Shown here piece by piece: positions 25,450 to 34,600 of a stretch of DNA of 64,000 bases. Within the stretch, counting starts at the first letter, position 1, and every line of letters begins with the position of its first letter. Source of the DNA: Streptomyces sp. CBMA29 (GTDB taxonomy: Bacteria; Actinomycetota; Actinomycetes; Streptomycetales; Streptomycetaceae); the NCBI RefSeq assembly GCF_014596445.1, contig NZ_MECL01000175.1, forward strand, positions 1-64,000, given 5' to 3'. The notes beneath the pieces were generated by a model. It did no database searches, had not been told where the DNA came from, and saw only the letters and a list, made by a program, of their open reading frames with translations. The position numbers and the translations under genes are program-made.

Positions 25450-26751
25450 TCAGGGGCGCTGGAGCGCGCCGTCGGCCCGCCGCGGCGGCTTCCACGCCTG
25501 GCCGGGCTCCGCCGTGGCCTTGGGCGGGTACTTCAGCGCCAGCCGCTCGTCGAGGTCGACGCCGAGACCGGGCGCGTCGCTCGGCCACAGGTGGCCGTCG
25601 CGGATCTCGGGGCAGCCGGGGAAGACCTCCCGCGCGGCCTGGCCGAACAGGTGCTGTTCCTGGATGCCGAAGTTGGGGGCGGCCAGGTCGAGGGCGAGGT
25701 TGGCGGCGTGCCCGACCGGCGAGACGTCGCCGGGTCCGTGCCAGGCGGTGCGCACGCCGAACATCTCGCAGGCGGCGGCGAGCCGCCAGGCCGGGGTGAT
25801 GCCGCCGATCGCCGACACGTGGACCCGGATGAAGTCGCACAGCCGCTCCATGACGACCGGGCGGTACTCGGCGGGGTTGGCGAACAGCTCGCCGATCGCG
25901 ATCGGGGTCACCGAGCGGCCGCGCAGGACGCGCAGCCACTCGATGTCCTCGGGCGCGACCGGGTCCTCCAGATAGAACAGGTCGTACGGTTCCAGGTCCG
26001 CCGCGATCCGTACGGCGTCGGTGGGGTGCACCCGCTCGTGCACGTCGTGGATCAGCTCGACCTGGGAGCCCGCGTGCTCCCGCAGGTGCTCGAAGAGGCC
26101 GCGTACCGTACGCCGATAGGCCGCCGGGTCCCAGGCGTTGGGGGTCAGCGCCCTGGCGGCGCCCGCCGTGGCCGCGGCGGCCGGCGCCCCGTAGGTGCCC
26201 GCGCCGGGCACGGCGACCTGGCAGCGGACGTGCCCGTACCCGTCGGCCATCAGGGCCAGCACCTCGTCGGTGACCTCCGCCGCGTCCCGTCCCGCGGCGT
26301 GCGCGTACACCGGGACCGCGGTGCGGCAGCGCCCGCCGAGGAGCTGCCACACCGGAAGTCCCGCCTGCTTGCCCTTGATGTCCCACAGGGCCATGTCCAC
26401 GCCGGACAGCGCGTTGTTGAGCACGGGACCCGACCGCCAGTAGCCGCTGACGTGCAGGGTCGACGCGATGTCCGTGATGTCCGCCGGGTCGCGGCCGATG
26501 AGCTGCGGCGCCAGGTACTCGTCGACCGCCGTGGCGACCGCCTTCGCCCGCTGCGTGAAGGTCGCGCAGCCGAGTCCGTACAGGCCGGGCTCGCTGGTGT
26601 CGACCCGCACCACGACGAGCGTGGTGCCCGCGGGCGCGGTCAGGATCGTCCTGACCCCGGTGATACGGACTCCGGACGGCTGTGCCCACGGTGGCTCTGC
26701 GGGCACGGACTCCTCGACGGGTCCGGCGGAATCGGCGGCGTGGTCGGTCAC
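25450..26751 (-). CDS. Enolase-superfamily sugar-acid dehydratase (ManD/RspA type)
   Basis: A 433-residue mandelate racemase/enolase-superfamily member. Hallmarks of the D-mannonate dehydratase (ManD/RspA) group: YGLGCATFTQRAKAV early on, SGVDMALWDIKGKQAGLPV, the metal ligands in LIHDVHERVHP (Asp and His), LEDPVAPED (Glu) and IAIGELFANP (Glu), then RVHVSAIGGITPAW and TAWHGPGDVSPVGHAAN (catalytic His). The reaction is Mg-dependent syn/anti dehydration of an aldonic or aldaric acid to a 2-keto-3-deoxy acid. With a uronate dehydrogenase and lactonase in the locus, an aldarate is a likely substrate. The N-terminal 25 residues are a Pro/Ala extension. Confidence 0.85.
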   Translation of the reverse strand: MTDHAADSAGPVEESVPAEPPWAQPSGVRITGVRTILTAPAGTTLVVVRVDTSEPGLYGLGCATFTQRAKAVATAVDEYLAPQLIGRDPADITDIASTLHVSGYWRSGPVLNNALSGVDMALWDIKGKQAGLPVWQLLGGRCRTAVPVYAHAAGRDAAEVTDEVLALMADGYGHVRCQVAVPGAGTYGAPAAAATAGAARALTPNAWDPAAYRRTVRGLFEHLREHAGSQVELIHDVHERVHPTDAVRIAADLEPYDLFYLEDPVAPEDIEWLRVLRGRSVTPIAIGELFANPAEYRPVVMERLCDFIRVHVSAIGGITPAWRLAAACEMFGVRTAWHGPGDVSPVGHAANLALDLAAPNFGIQEQHLFGQAAREVFPGCPEIRDGHLWPSDAPGLGVDLDERLALKYPPKATAEPGQAWKPPRRADGALQRP

Positions 26752-26804
26752 GGGAGGGTGCTCCTGGTTCTGTGCGAAGAGGCGTTACGGAGTACGGGTG
26801 ACGG

Positions 26805-29723
26805 TCAACCGCCGATGCCCCAGCGGGTGTCCACGCGACCGCCGGTGAACTGGGCGCCGGTGCCCCAGAACGGCGCGAAGTTGTAGCAGCCCGACGTGGG
26901 CGGCTCCGCGACGGTCGTCCAGTACGTGGCTCCGTGACCGCCGGTTCCCGCGTCCGTCACCTGGAAGGCGAAGGACATCGGGGTGACGGCGCCGGGCTGC
27001 GCGTTCTTCACCGCGGCTGCCACCTCGGGGAGTTGACTCCACGCGAGCGCGACCTCGTACCTGGTCACCTTGTTGACGTCGTCCCGCGACACCAGCACCC
27101 GGCCCTCGGTGCCGCTGTCCGTCGTCGCGTCCATCGGGCCAAGCGGCGTCGGGAGCGCCGCGTTGGTCGGGTAGTACGTCTGGTAGTTGGTGCCGGGCGC
27201 GAGCTGGCGGTGCAGTTCGGGGACGCCTCCGGTGGCGAGCGTGACGACGTACAGGTGGGAGAGCGACCGCAGGCACTTCTCGTAGTGCGCGTCCCCGACC
27301 AGCAGATCCTCGGTCTTGTGCGCGACGGCGTCGAAGCCGAGCTGGATGCTGTCCGCCTTGAACGGGAAGAGGTACTCGTTCGCCGCGAAGGGCACGTTGG
27401 AGAGCTGGACGTCGTCCTCGATCAGCGCCCTGAAGTACAGGAAGCTGTCGTCCCAGGCGGCCTGGAGGCTGTACGTCCTGGTGTCACCGGCCGTGCCGGT
27501 GCTGGTCATCGTCACCGGGACGACGTCGTTCCACTGACTGGCGCTTGCGCCGACGGTGATCTGACGGAACGGCAGATACGCGAGCTGCACCTTCCGCGTC
27601 CCGGTCTGGTGCACCTGCGCCGAGCCGCGCGGCACCGTGATGTCGTAGCCGATCTCGTACTGGTTCGCGGAGTTGGCCGTGAACGACGTCACGGGGAAGG
27701 TCAGCGTCTTCGACTGGCCGGGCTTGAGGCTGATCCACGGCGAGACCGACAGCGACGTCTGCCAGCCGGACGGCGGGGTGATCAGCACCTTCGCGTTCTG
27801 CGTCTGCGGCGAGACGTTCTCCACCAGGACGTCAATGGTGCTGCTCGCGCCCAGCGGCCTGGTGAAGGACGGGACCTCGACCTTCAGCGGGGTGTCGTAG
27901 TCGAAGCCGGCGCCCGTGGTCAGCACCGACTTCAGCGCCTCGGGGCTCAGATCGCTGTCGAAGTAGAGGACTTCCCACGGCTTGACCTGGAGCGTGACGG
28001 ACGACGAACCGCCGTCGGCGAGCCGGCGGCCGAGGTAGTCGTAGACCCGGACGCCCTGCGCGCCGTTGAGGGTGACGGTGCCCTTGTAGCCGGCACTCTG
28101 GTCCTCCATCGTGCCGTCGTAGAGCTGGTCGGCGTAGACGGCGGCGCGGCCCCTGCCGTCGGCGCCGCGGAACAGGAAGCCCCACGTCGACTTGGCGTTC
28201 GGGTACAACTCCTCTTCCAGCGTGGCGTCTTCGAGCAGGCTCGTCATGGTCGCGTAGGCGACGACGGCGGGCTTCGGGGACTTCGTGGCGATGTCGTAGA
28301 TGTTGAACTCGACGCCGGAGTAGGTCTTGTCGTAGGACAGCGAGAACCAGAAGATCCGGATCGGCGAGTCCTCCTCGGCGCCCGCGAGCATGTGCAGCAG
28401 GTACGTCGGCGCCACCGTGCGGGCCACGCCGTACCCGGCCTGTCCGGCCGGCAGATGGGTGAAGTTGGCGTCGGCGTTGCCCAGTTCGGTCTGCCACTGC
28501 CCGGCGCGGCCGTGCGTACGCGACCAGAGGCGGTCCATCGTGACCTGCGTCTTGGTCATCGCGTACTGCGTCGCGTCCGGGTAGCCGTAGGCGTGGTTCA
28601 CGGAGCCGTCGATGTAGCCGGTGTCCTTGGAGCCCCGCGCGTACACGATGTCGCGGTTGTACGTGACGGAGCCGCCGCCGATCAGATTCACGTCGGGGAA
28701 CTCGGGCTTCACCCGGTCCCAGATCAGCTTGCACATGTCGCGGTAGTCCTGGGCGTCACCGGTCATCCAGGCCCAGCCGTGCACCCACGGCTCGTTCCAC
28801 ACCTCCCAGTTGGGGACCAGGTCCTGGAGCGGCGCGATGCAGTGGTAGACCATCTCGGCGTGCGCGACCAGGTCCTTGGGCCGGTTCTGATACGTCTTCA
28901 CCGGTTTGCCGTCCGGGCCGGGCTGCACATTCCACGACATGTTGTAGTTGATGCCGGCGAGGGCCTCGATGCCGTGGGCGTGCCAGTCGGCGATCTCGGC
29001 CCGCGCCGCGTCGATCTGCGGCTGCTGCCAGAAGACACCGGGGGACGGGCAGACGGTGTCCGGCTGCACGGCGTCGATGCCCCGGCACCACTTGACGCCG
29101 ATGCGCTGGGCGATCTGACGGGTGATGGCGGTAGTCGACTCCGAGCGGATGCCCAACCCGAACGCCGAGTTCGGCCTGCGGCCCGCCACGGTCGGCCGGA
29201 TCACGCCCAACCCGAGCGTCTGCGCGAGCAGTTGGCTACCGGACGCGGTGGTGACGGTGGCCGTGACGGCGTAGTGGTCGGGATCGTACGAGCCCAGCGG
29301 GATCGTGGTGGTGGTCTGCGTACCGGCCGGGGCGGTGAACGCGGTGGTGCCGCTGTTCAGCGGCGCCCCGGCGCGGGCGGCGATCGACCAGGTGACCGAA
29401 CCGCTCAGCGCCGTGGTGGGGTTGAAGACCACGAGCAGGTCGGGGGCGGCCTTCGCCGTACCGGTGACCGGGTAGAGGCCGGTCGGGTCGGAGAATCCGA
29501 AGGCGACCACGGGCAGTGCGGCGGCTGCCGCCGTGCCCTCGGGCGCCGCGGCCCGCGCGCTCGGCGCCAGGCCCCAGTCCATGGCGCTCGCGGCGGCGGC
29601 GCCCGCGACGGCGGCTGCTCCGTAGCCCACGACCTTGCGCCGGGAGACCTCCGCGGGGGTGACCGCGGCCGAGGTCGGCGCTGCCGGGGTGGTGCGGTCG
29701 GATCTGGCGTGGCTGTCTGTCAC
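26805..29723 (-). CDS. Tat-exported clan-A glycoside hydrolase with NEW3 and CBM9-like domains
   Basis: A 972-residue secreted protein. Twin-arginine signal SRRKVVGYG (27-35) with an Ala-rich h-region. A beta domain (about 70-175) precedes a TIM-barrel with clan-A features: acid/base candidate Glu311 in NWEVWNEPW and nucleophile candidate Glu413 in QWQTELGN, and IFWFSLSYDKTYSG on a late strand. About 600-720 is a NEW3/NPCBM-associated beta domain (VLVENVSPQTQNAKVLITPP). The C-terminal 200 residues (WDDSFLYFRALIEDD) resemble CBM9/DOMON-type sugar-binding domains. Likely attacks an extracellular plant glycan; the exact GH family is not clear. Nineteen nt after the GH36-like gene; GTG start with GAGAGGA. 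Confidence 0.8.
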   Translation of the reverse strand: MTDSHARSDRTTPAAPTSAAVTPAEVSRRKVVGYGAAAVAGAAAASAMDWGLAPSARAAAPEGTAAAAALPVVAFGFSDPTGLYPVTGTAKAAPDLLVVFNPTTALSGSVTWSIAARAGAPLNSGTTAFTAPAGTQTTTTIPLGSYDPDHYAVTATVTTASGSQLLAQTLGLGVIRPTVAGRRPNSAFGLGIRSESTTAITRQIAQRIGVKWCRGIDAVQPDTVCPSPGVFWQQPQIDAARAEIADWHAHGIEALAGINYNMSWNVQPGPDGKPVKTYQNRPKDLVAHAEMVYHCIAPLQDLVPNWEVWNEPWVHGWAWMTGDAQDYRDMCKLIWDRVKPEFPDVNLIGGGSVTYNRDIVYARGSKDTGYIDGSVNHAYGYPDATQYAMTKTQVTMDRLWSRTHGRAGQWQTELGNADANFTHLPAGQAGYGVARTVAPTYLLHMLAGAEEDSPIRIFWFSLSYDKTYSGVEFNIYDIATKSPKPAVVAYATMTSLLEDATLEEELYPNAKSTWGFLFRGADGRGRAAVYADQLYDGTMEDQSAGYKGTVTLNGAQGVRVYDYLGRRLADGGSSSVTLQVKPWEVLYFDSDLSPEALKSVLTTGAGFDYDTPLKVEVPSFTRPLGASSTIDVLVENVSPQTQNAKVLITPPSGWQTSLSVSPWISLKPGQSKTLTFPVTSFTANSANQYEIGYDITVPRGSAQVHQTGTRKVQLAYLPFRQITVGASASQWNDVVPVTMTSTGTAGDTRTYSLQAAWDDSFLYFRALIEDDVQLSNVPFAANEYLFPFKADSIQLGFDAVAHKTEDLLVGDAHYEKCLRSLSHLYVVTLATGGVPELHRQLAPGTNYQTYYPTNAALPTPLGPMDATTDSGTEGRVLVSRDDVNKVTRYEVALAWSQLPEVAAAVKNAQPGAVTPMSFAFQVTDAGTGGHGATYWTTVAEPPTSGCYNFAPFWGTGAQFTGGRVDTRWGIGG

Positions 29724-29742
29724 GGTCGGTCCTCTCCAGGGT

Positions 29743-31968
29743 TCAGCGCGGGGATTGTTCGGGTGCCACCGGCCGGATGACGCAGAGGCCGGAGGGCGGG
29801 ACGGCGATCGGGGTGAGTCCGGGGCCGAGCGTGCGCGGGCCCGAGGCGAGGGGTCTGCCGCAGGCGTCGAAGACGTCCAGCCGGACGCGGAGCCCGAGCC
29901 CGGCGACGCCAGGAACTTCGACGCCAGGAGCTTCGACGTCCGGAGCTTCGATGCCCGGAGCTTCGATGTCCGGGTCCGCCACGCCCGGCCGCTCGACGGC
30001 GGGGTCCTCGATGTCCAGGACCACGCGCGACCCGGCGGTGGAGTTCACCAGGGCGACGTCGGTGAACTCCGCCAACCGGATCGGGACGACGTGGTGTTCG
30101 GCGTAGCAGGCGATGACGGCACGCCGGCCCAGGGCGGCCACCACCGTCTGGTGGAGCTGGTCGGGGCGCCCGGCGCGGATCTCGCCCCGGCTGAGGACAT
30201 CGGCGTACGTCCGCCGGAAGCCGAGCCAGAAGGCGGTCATCGCGCGGTGCTCCGCACTCTGTCCGGCCAGTGCGACGGAGATCTGCGGTGCCGAGAACAG
30301 CGCGGAGTGCAGTTGTCGGGCCGCCGCCTCCGCCGGTGCGGCCGGGTCCCACATCAGCATGTCCGAGTGGACCGCCGCCGATCCGGCGAGGACCGCGGTG
30401 TCCAGCGTGCGGACCCGGTTGGCGGTGGCGTCCGCCGGGCAGTCGGCGGCCCGGAGCATGTTGCCGAAGCGCCGCATGCCGGGGCCGGTGTAGGGCTGTC
30501 GCAGCTCGATCAGCAGCTCGTCGCCGCGCAGTTCGCGCAGCCGCTCGCGCAGTTCGGTGAGCAACAGCCCTATGCCCAGGCCCACATCGGTGACGTCCGC
30601 GGCGGCGAGGTCGGCGGTCGCCTCCGCGGTGACGCCCCGACCGGCGTCCTTACCGGTGCCGGTGCCGCCGCAGGTGCCAGGTCCGGCGGCGGTACCAGGT
30701 CTGGCACCGGTACGAGGTCCGGCGGCGGTGGCGGCACCGGTACCGGCGTCTGTGGAGGCACCACGGCCCGCACCGGTGCCGTCATCGCGGCCGGTCCTGA
30801 CGTTCTCAGCCGCGGCGTTCTCAGCTCCGGCGTTCGCTTCGGCGGCGATCGCTTCGGCGGCCCGCCCGTCGGCGACATAGACTTCGGCCGCGTGATCCAT
30901 GGCCGCGTCCTCCTCAGCCGCGTACGCCATCGCGAAGTCCAGGAAGTCGATCTTGAGTCCGTCCAGGCCGTGGCGCCGGACGAGGTCGACGCAGGAGTCG
31001 ACGGCGAACCGCCGGGCCGCCGGGCGGCGCGGGTCGAGGACCCGGCAGCCGAGCCGCGTCACCTTGTGCGGCGCGACCTCCGCCAACTCCTCGTACGCCG
31101 GGGTGCGTTCGCCGACCAGCAGGGGCGCGATCCAGGCCATGTACCGCAGGTCCAGGCCCTGCACGGTCTTCACGTGCGCGGCGAAGTCCGGGAATTTGGC
31201 CGGGTCCGGGGTCCACTGGCCGCTGCCGGAGTAGCCGGGGCCGTCCGCGTGCAACTGCCAGCCGTCGTCCAACAGCAGCACCCCGCAGCCCATTTCGGCG
31301 GCGAGCACGGCCTCGGCCTCGACGCCCGCCGCGGTCAGCTCGCGGTGCATCGAGTACCAGGTCGAGTACGCGGGGGCGCGGGCCGCGTCGGGTACGGGCA
31401 GCGGCTCGGCGTCCGCGAGACCGCCGGTCACCTCCCGTACGGCGTCGGCCCACGGGCGGCCCGGGGCCTGGACGCGGATACGACAGGTCTCGCCCGCCGC
31501 GAGGTCCATGGAGAGCCACACCCCGAAGCGGGCCGACTCCTCGCCGACGCCGAATCTGACCCGGGTGGTGGCCACGATCCGGTCGGACGCGAAGGCCAGC
31601 AGCGCGCGGGCCGCCGTGTCGTACAGGCAGCCCAGCGGCGCGGAGTCCACCAGGCCGACGGTGCGCCAGGGGCTGGCCCAGTCCGCCACCAGGTGCCGGT
31701 CCCAACCCGCCCCCGGATGCCAGTACCCCGCCGCGTCGCCGAGTGGAACGTCCAGCCGCAGTACGGCCGTTGTGGCCGTGTCGGCGCGCAGTTCGAGCAC
31801 GTCGGCGTCCACCGGACGCCCGGCGTCCCCGTCCTCACCGGCCATGCGGCCGCCCGCGGGCCCGACGCTCAGCCGCGCGCCGTCCGTCAGCAGGCTGACC
31901 GCGGCGCCCCGCACACGCAGCGTGTCGCGTGCGGCCCACAACTGCGCCGGACTGGCGAAGTCGGCCAT
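29743..31968 (-). CDS. GH36-like alpha-galactosidase
   Basis: A 741-residue protein without a signal peptide. An N-terminal beta-supersandwich (1-190) leads into a barrel: YSTWYSMHRE, GVLLLDDGWQL, WTPDPAKFPDF and the catalytic strand LKIDFLDFAM (337-346, nucleophile candidate Asp341). The acid/base is probably an Asp in RAADCPADATANR. About 100 residues (354-460) of Gly/Thr/Ala-rich low complexity interrupt the barrel right after the nucleophile, and residues 680-720 carry Glu-Ala-Pro repeats. First gene of the nine-gene operon, start with AGGAG before the ATG; a LacI-type palindrome lies 41 nt upstream. Expected to remove alpha-galactosyl units from imported oligosaccharides. Confidence 0.8.
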   Translation of the reverse strand: MADFASPAQLWAARDTLRVRGAAVSLLTDGARLSVGPAGGRMAGEDGDAGRPVDADVLELRADTATTAVLRLDVPLGDAAGYWHPGAGWDRHLVADWASPWRTVGLVDSAPLGCLYDTAARALLAFASDRIVATTRVRFGVGEESARFGVWLSMDLAAGETCRIRVQAPGRPWADAVREVTGGLADAEPLPVPDAARAPAYSTWYSMHRELTAAGVEAEAVLAAEMGCGVLLLDDGWQLHADGPGYSGSGQWTPDPAKFPDFAAHVKTVQGLDLRYMAWIAPLLVGERTPAYEELAEVAPHKVTRLGCRVLDPRRPAARRFAVDSCVDLVRRHGLDGLKIDFLDFAMAYAAEEDAAMDHAAEVYVADGRAAEAIAAEANAGAENAAAENVRTGRDDGTGAGRGASTDAGTGAATAAGPRTGARPGTAAGPGTCGGTGTGKDAGRGVTAEATADLAAADVTDVGLGIGLLLTELRERLRELRGDELLIELRQPYTGPGMRRFGNMLRAADCPADATANRVRTLDTAVLAGSAAVHSDMLMWDPAAPAEAAARQLHSALFSAPQISVALAGQSAEHRAMTAFWLGFRRTYADVLSRGEIRAGRPDQLHQTVVAALGRRAVIACYAEHHVVPIRLAEFTDVALVNSTAGSRVVLDIEDPAVERPGVADPDIEAPGIEAPDVEAPGVEVPGVAGLGLRVRLDVFDACGRPLASGPRTLGPGLTPIAVPPSGLCVIRPVAPEQSPR

Positions 31969-32008
31969 CACCGCTCCTTTCCGAGGTGGGGAAACATGTC
32001 TGACCAGC

Positions 32009-32024
32009 TGAGACAACGTTGCCT
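32009..32024. promoter_or_regulatory. LacI-type operator, operon side (O1)
   Basis: TGAGACAACGTTGCCT, a palindromic core GACAACGTTG around the central CG typical of LacI family operators. It lies in the 346-nt divergent region (31969-32314), 41 nt upstream of the GH36-like start. Apart from the two operators this region shows no gene. Confidence 0.8.
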
Positions 32025-32244
32025 GACGAGACAAACGGCGTTCCCCCAGGGGGTTGGAGGGGATCGCGACGCCCGCGCCACGGCTCCGGCCGCGCGCGCA
32101 CACCGACAGATGGCACCTTCATGCCTGGTCAGATACGTCCTGACTGCTGTCGGCACATCAACCACCGCATACCGGAAGGAGAACCGGGGCAGCAGGTCCG
32201 ACCCGGCCGCCCTCCGCTGGCGGTCGTGCTGAACCCTAGCCACC

Positions 32245-32260
32245 TGAGACAACGTTGCCT
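32245..32260. promoter_or_regulatory. LacI-type operator, lactonase side (O2)
   Basis: An exact second copy of TGAGACAACGTTGCCT, 55 nt before the lactonase start codon. Confidence 0.8.
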
Positions 32261-32314
32261 AGAGTTTGCGCGCGAGTGACAGAGAAATCCTGCGCAGAGA
32301 TCCGGAGAGCGACC

Positions 32315-33292
32315 GTGTCACAAACCGTTTACCTGCCCGCCCCGGAAATCCTCGTCCCCGGCAGGGCCGTGGTCGGCGAGGGTCCCGTCGTGGACCACCG
32401 CACCGGCGAACTGGTCTGGGTGGACATCCCGTCGGGCGCGCTGTGGCGCGCCGCGCTCACCGGCCGGGGAACGGCGTACGAGGCGGCCCGTATCGGCATG
32501 AGCCTCGGCGCGGTCGCGGTACGGGACCGCGGCGGGTACGTGGCGGCGGTGGGCGCGGGGTTCGGGGTGATCGGCGAGAGCGGAGGGGCCGCGGGGGACG
32601 CAGAGGGCGCGGGCCTGACCGTCGTACACCCCGAACTGCCGGAGTCCGAGCGGCGGATGAACGACGCCAAGTGCGATGCGGCGGGCCGCTTCTGGGCCGG
32701 GAGCACGACGCTGGGATTCCCCGCGGGCGGCGGCGCGCTGCACTGCTGGGACCCGGCCGGGCGGGCCGGCCCCTCGGGCGCGGCGGGCGCGGACGGCACG
32801 TACGGCGCGGACGGCACCTACGGCACGTACGGCTCCGTGCGTACGGTCCTGCGCGGCCTCACCCTGCCCAACGGGCTCGGCTGGAGCCCGGACGGCACCC
32901 GGTTCTACCTGGCCGACAGCGTCCGGCGGGTGGTGTACGAGGCGCCCTTCGACGTCGCCGAAGGACACCTCGGGCCGCTGCGCGAACTGCTGCGGTTCGA
33001 CGACCGCGACGGCATGCCGGACGGCCTGTGCGTGGACGCGGACGGCTGCCTGTGGATCGCCGTCTGGGGCGCGGGCGAGGTACGCCGCTACCACCCGCGC
33101 GGCGGCTGTCTCGCGGTCCTGCGGATGCCCGTGTCGCAGCCGTCCTCCTGCGCGTTCGGGCCGGACGGCACGCTCTACGTCACCTCGGCGGCCGAGGGAA
33201 TCCGGCCGGGCGCCGAGCCGTCGGCCGGCTCCGTCTTCGCGCTGCCGGGCACGCGCTACGGCGGGGTTCCGGTGGGGACGTTCACGGGGTGA
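32315..33292 (+). CDS. SMP-30/gluconolactonase family lactonase
   Basis: A 325-residue six-bladed beta-propeller of the SMP-30/regucalcin family. Metal-site segments: Glu in VVGEGPVVDHRTGELVWVD, Asn/Asp in ERRMNDAKCDAAGRFWAGS, Asn in LPNGLGWSPDGTRFYLADS and Asp in DGMPDGLCVDADGCLW. These enzymes hydrolyse sugar lactones with a divalent metal, here plausibly the aldarolactone made by the uronate dehydrogenase. A Gly-Ala-Asp-Thr-Tyr repeat (GADGTYGADGTYGTYGS) lies in a loop between blades. GTG start with GGAG 8 nt upstream. Divergent from the large operon and under an identical operator. Confidence 0.88.
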   Translation: MSQTVYLPAPEILVPGRAVVGEGPVVDHRTGELVWVDIPSGALWRAALTGRGTAYEAARIGMSLGAVAVRDRGGYVAAVGAGFGVIGESGGAAGDAEGAGLTVVHPELPESERRMNDAKCDAAGRFWAGSTTLGFPAGGGALHCWDPAGRAGPSGAAGADGTYGADGTYGTYGSVRTVLRGLTLPNGLGWSPDGTRFYLADSVRRVVYEAPFDVAEGHLGPLRELLRFDDRDGMPDGLCVDADGCLWIAVWGAGEVRRYHPRGGCLAVLRMPVSQPSSCAFGPDGTLYVTSAAEGIRPGAEPSAGSVFALPGTRYGGVPVGTFTG

Positions 33293-33415
33293 GCGTGCGG
33301 AGGGAGATACGGCGGGCCGGCGGCGGGAACGCGACCGGGACCGTGGGTCGGGGCCTGAACAGGACCGACGGCGCCCCGGTTCGGTCCCGCGCGGGACCCG
33401 GCGGCCCCGCGCCCG

Positions 33416-34516
33416 TCACCGTCCGGCGCCCGGCCGCGCCACGCCGTGCTCGACCAGGGTGGTGGGGATGACCACCGTCTGGGGCCGCGACTTGTCCCCC
33501 GCGATCCGCCTGAAGAGCAGTTCCGCGCCGATCCGGCCGATGGCGCGGGCGTCGTAGGACACCACGGTCAGCGGGTGGGCCATCAGCGCGGCGGTCTCGA
33601 AGTCGTCGAAGCCCACTACTTCAACCGCGCCGCCCGCGCTGCCCGCGCTGCCCGCACCGACCGCACCGACCGCACCGACCGCACCCGCCTCGCCGCCGAG
33701 CCGGTTCAGCGCGCTGAGCACGCCGAGCGTGAGCCGGTTGTTCAGCGCGAACAGCGCGGTCGGCGGCTGCGGCCCGGTGAGCATCCGCTCGACGGCGGCC
33801 TCGGTGTCCCGCACGGTGTGCAGGCCGTATCTGATCAGGTCGGGGCGGTACGGCACCCCGGCCCGCTCCAGCGCGGTCTCGGCGGCCGACAGCCGCTCGA
33901 CCATGGGGTGGATGCTCAGCCAGTCAGAGACCACGCCGATCCGCTCGTGGCCGCGGGCCGTCAGATGCTCGATCGCGGACCGCGCGCCCGCCGCGTTGTC
34001 GATGAGCACGGTGTCCGCGCGCAGGTTGGTGGGCGGCCGGTCGAGGAACACCGCGGGGGTGCCCATGTCGATCTCCGCGCGCAGGTAGACGTGGTCGGCG
34101 GTGTTGCCGGCCGGTACGACCAGCAGCCCGTCGACGCGTCGCTCGCACATCTGCAACAACAGTCGCCGTTCCCGCTCGGCGTCCTCCTCGGAACTCGCGG
34201 TGATCAGCAGGGTGTCGTTCTCCAGGGCGCACTGCGCCGCGGCGGCGGCGATGCCCGCGTAGAACGGGTTGGCCAGATCCTCGATGAGCAGGCCGACCGT
34301 GGCCGAGGTGGACTGCGTGCGCAGGTCCCTGGCCATGTTGTTGCGGCGGAAACCGAGCCGCACCACGGCGGCCCTGACCCGCTCGGCCATCTCCGGATCG
34401 ACGGTGGACACGCCGTTGACCACACGCGAGACCGTTTTGAGACTGACGTCGGCCTCCCGGGCGACGTCGGTCATCGTCGGCCGCCGTGGAGCCGCGCTCG
34501 GGCTCGGTGTACTCAC
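33416..34516 (-). CDS. LacI family transcriptional regulator (regulator 1)
   Basis: A 366-residue repressor. Helix-turn-helix and hinge: TMTDVAREADVSLKTVSRVV (14-33) then FRRNNMARDLRTQ. Periplasmic-binding-like effector domain: VGLLIEDLANPFYAGIAAAA, PAVFLDRPP, ALFALNNRLTLGVLSAL and VGFDDFETA. A simple Gly-Ala-Val run (about 275-292) is inserted before the last core strand. The gene follows the GH2 gene by 84 nt and its own upstream region holds a close copy of the operator found at the big operon and the lactonase gene, so it very likely controls all three and itself. Confidence 0.92.
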   Translation of the reverse strand: MSTPSPSAAPRRPTMTDVAREADVSLKTVSRVVNGVSTVDPEMAERVRAAVVRLGFRRNNMARDLRTQSTSATVGLLIEDLANPFYAGIAAAAAQCALENDTLLITASSEEDAERERRLLLQMCERRVDGLLVVPAGNTADHVYLRAEIDMGTPAVFLDRPPTNLRADTVLIDNAAGARSAIEHLTARGHERIGVVSDWLSIHPMVERLSAAETALERAGVPYRPDLIRYGLHTVRDTEAAVERMLTGPQPPTALFALNNRLTLGVLSALNRLGGEAGAVGAVGAVGAGSAGSAGGAVEVVGFDDFETAALMAHPLTVVSYDARAIGRIGAELLFRRIAGDKSRPQTVVIPTTLVEHGVARPGAGR

Positions 34517-34551
34517 GTGCTGCTCCCCTCGGCGACACGGCGCCGAGGGGA

Positions 34552-34567
34552 GGCCAACGTTGTCTCA
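34552..34567. promoter_or_regulatory. LacI-type operator at regulator 1 (O3)
   Basis: GGCCAACGTTGTCTCA, which on the minus strand reads TGAGACAACGTTGGCC and differs from O1 and O2 in two of 16 positions. It lies 35 nt upstream of the regulator start, between it and the GH2 gene. Confidence 0.75.
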
Positions 34568-34600
34568 CACTCGGGTCATTCCGCACCGGGGTCGCCGAAA

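Noticed and set aside
33293..33415. Terminator between the lactonase and LacI regulator 1
   Set aside because: Only short imperfect GC arms are visible, not enough to call.
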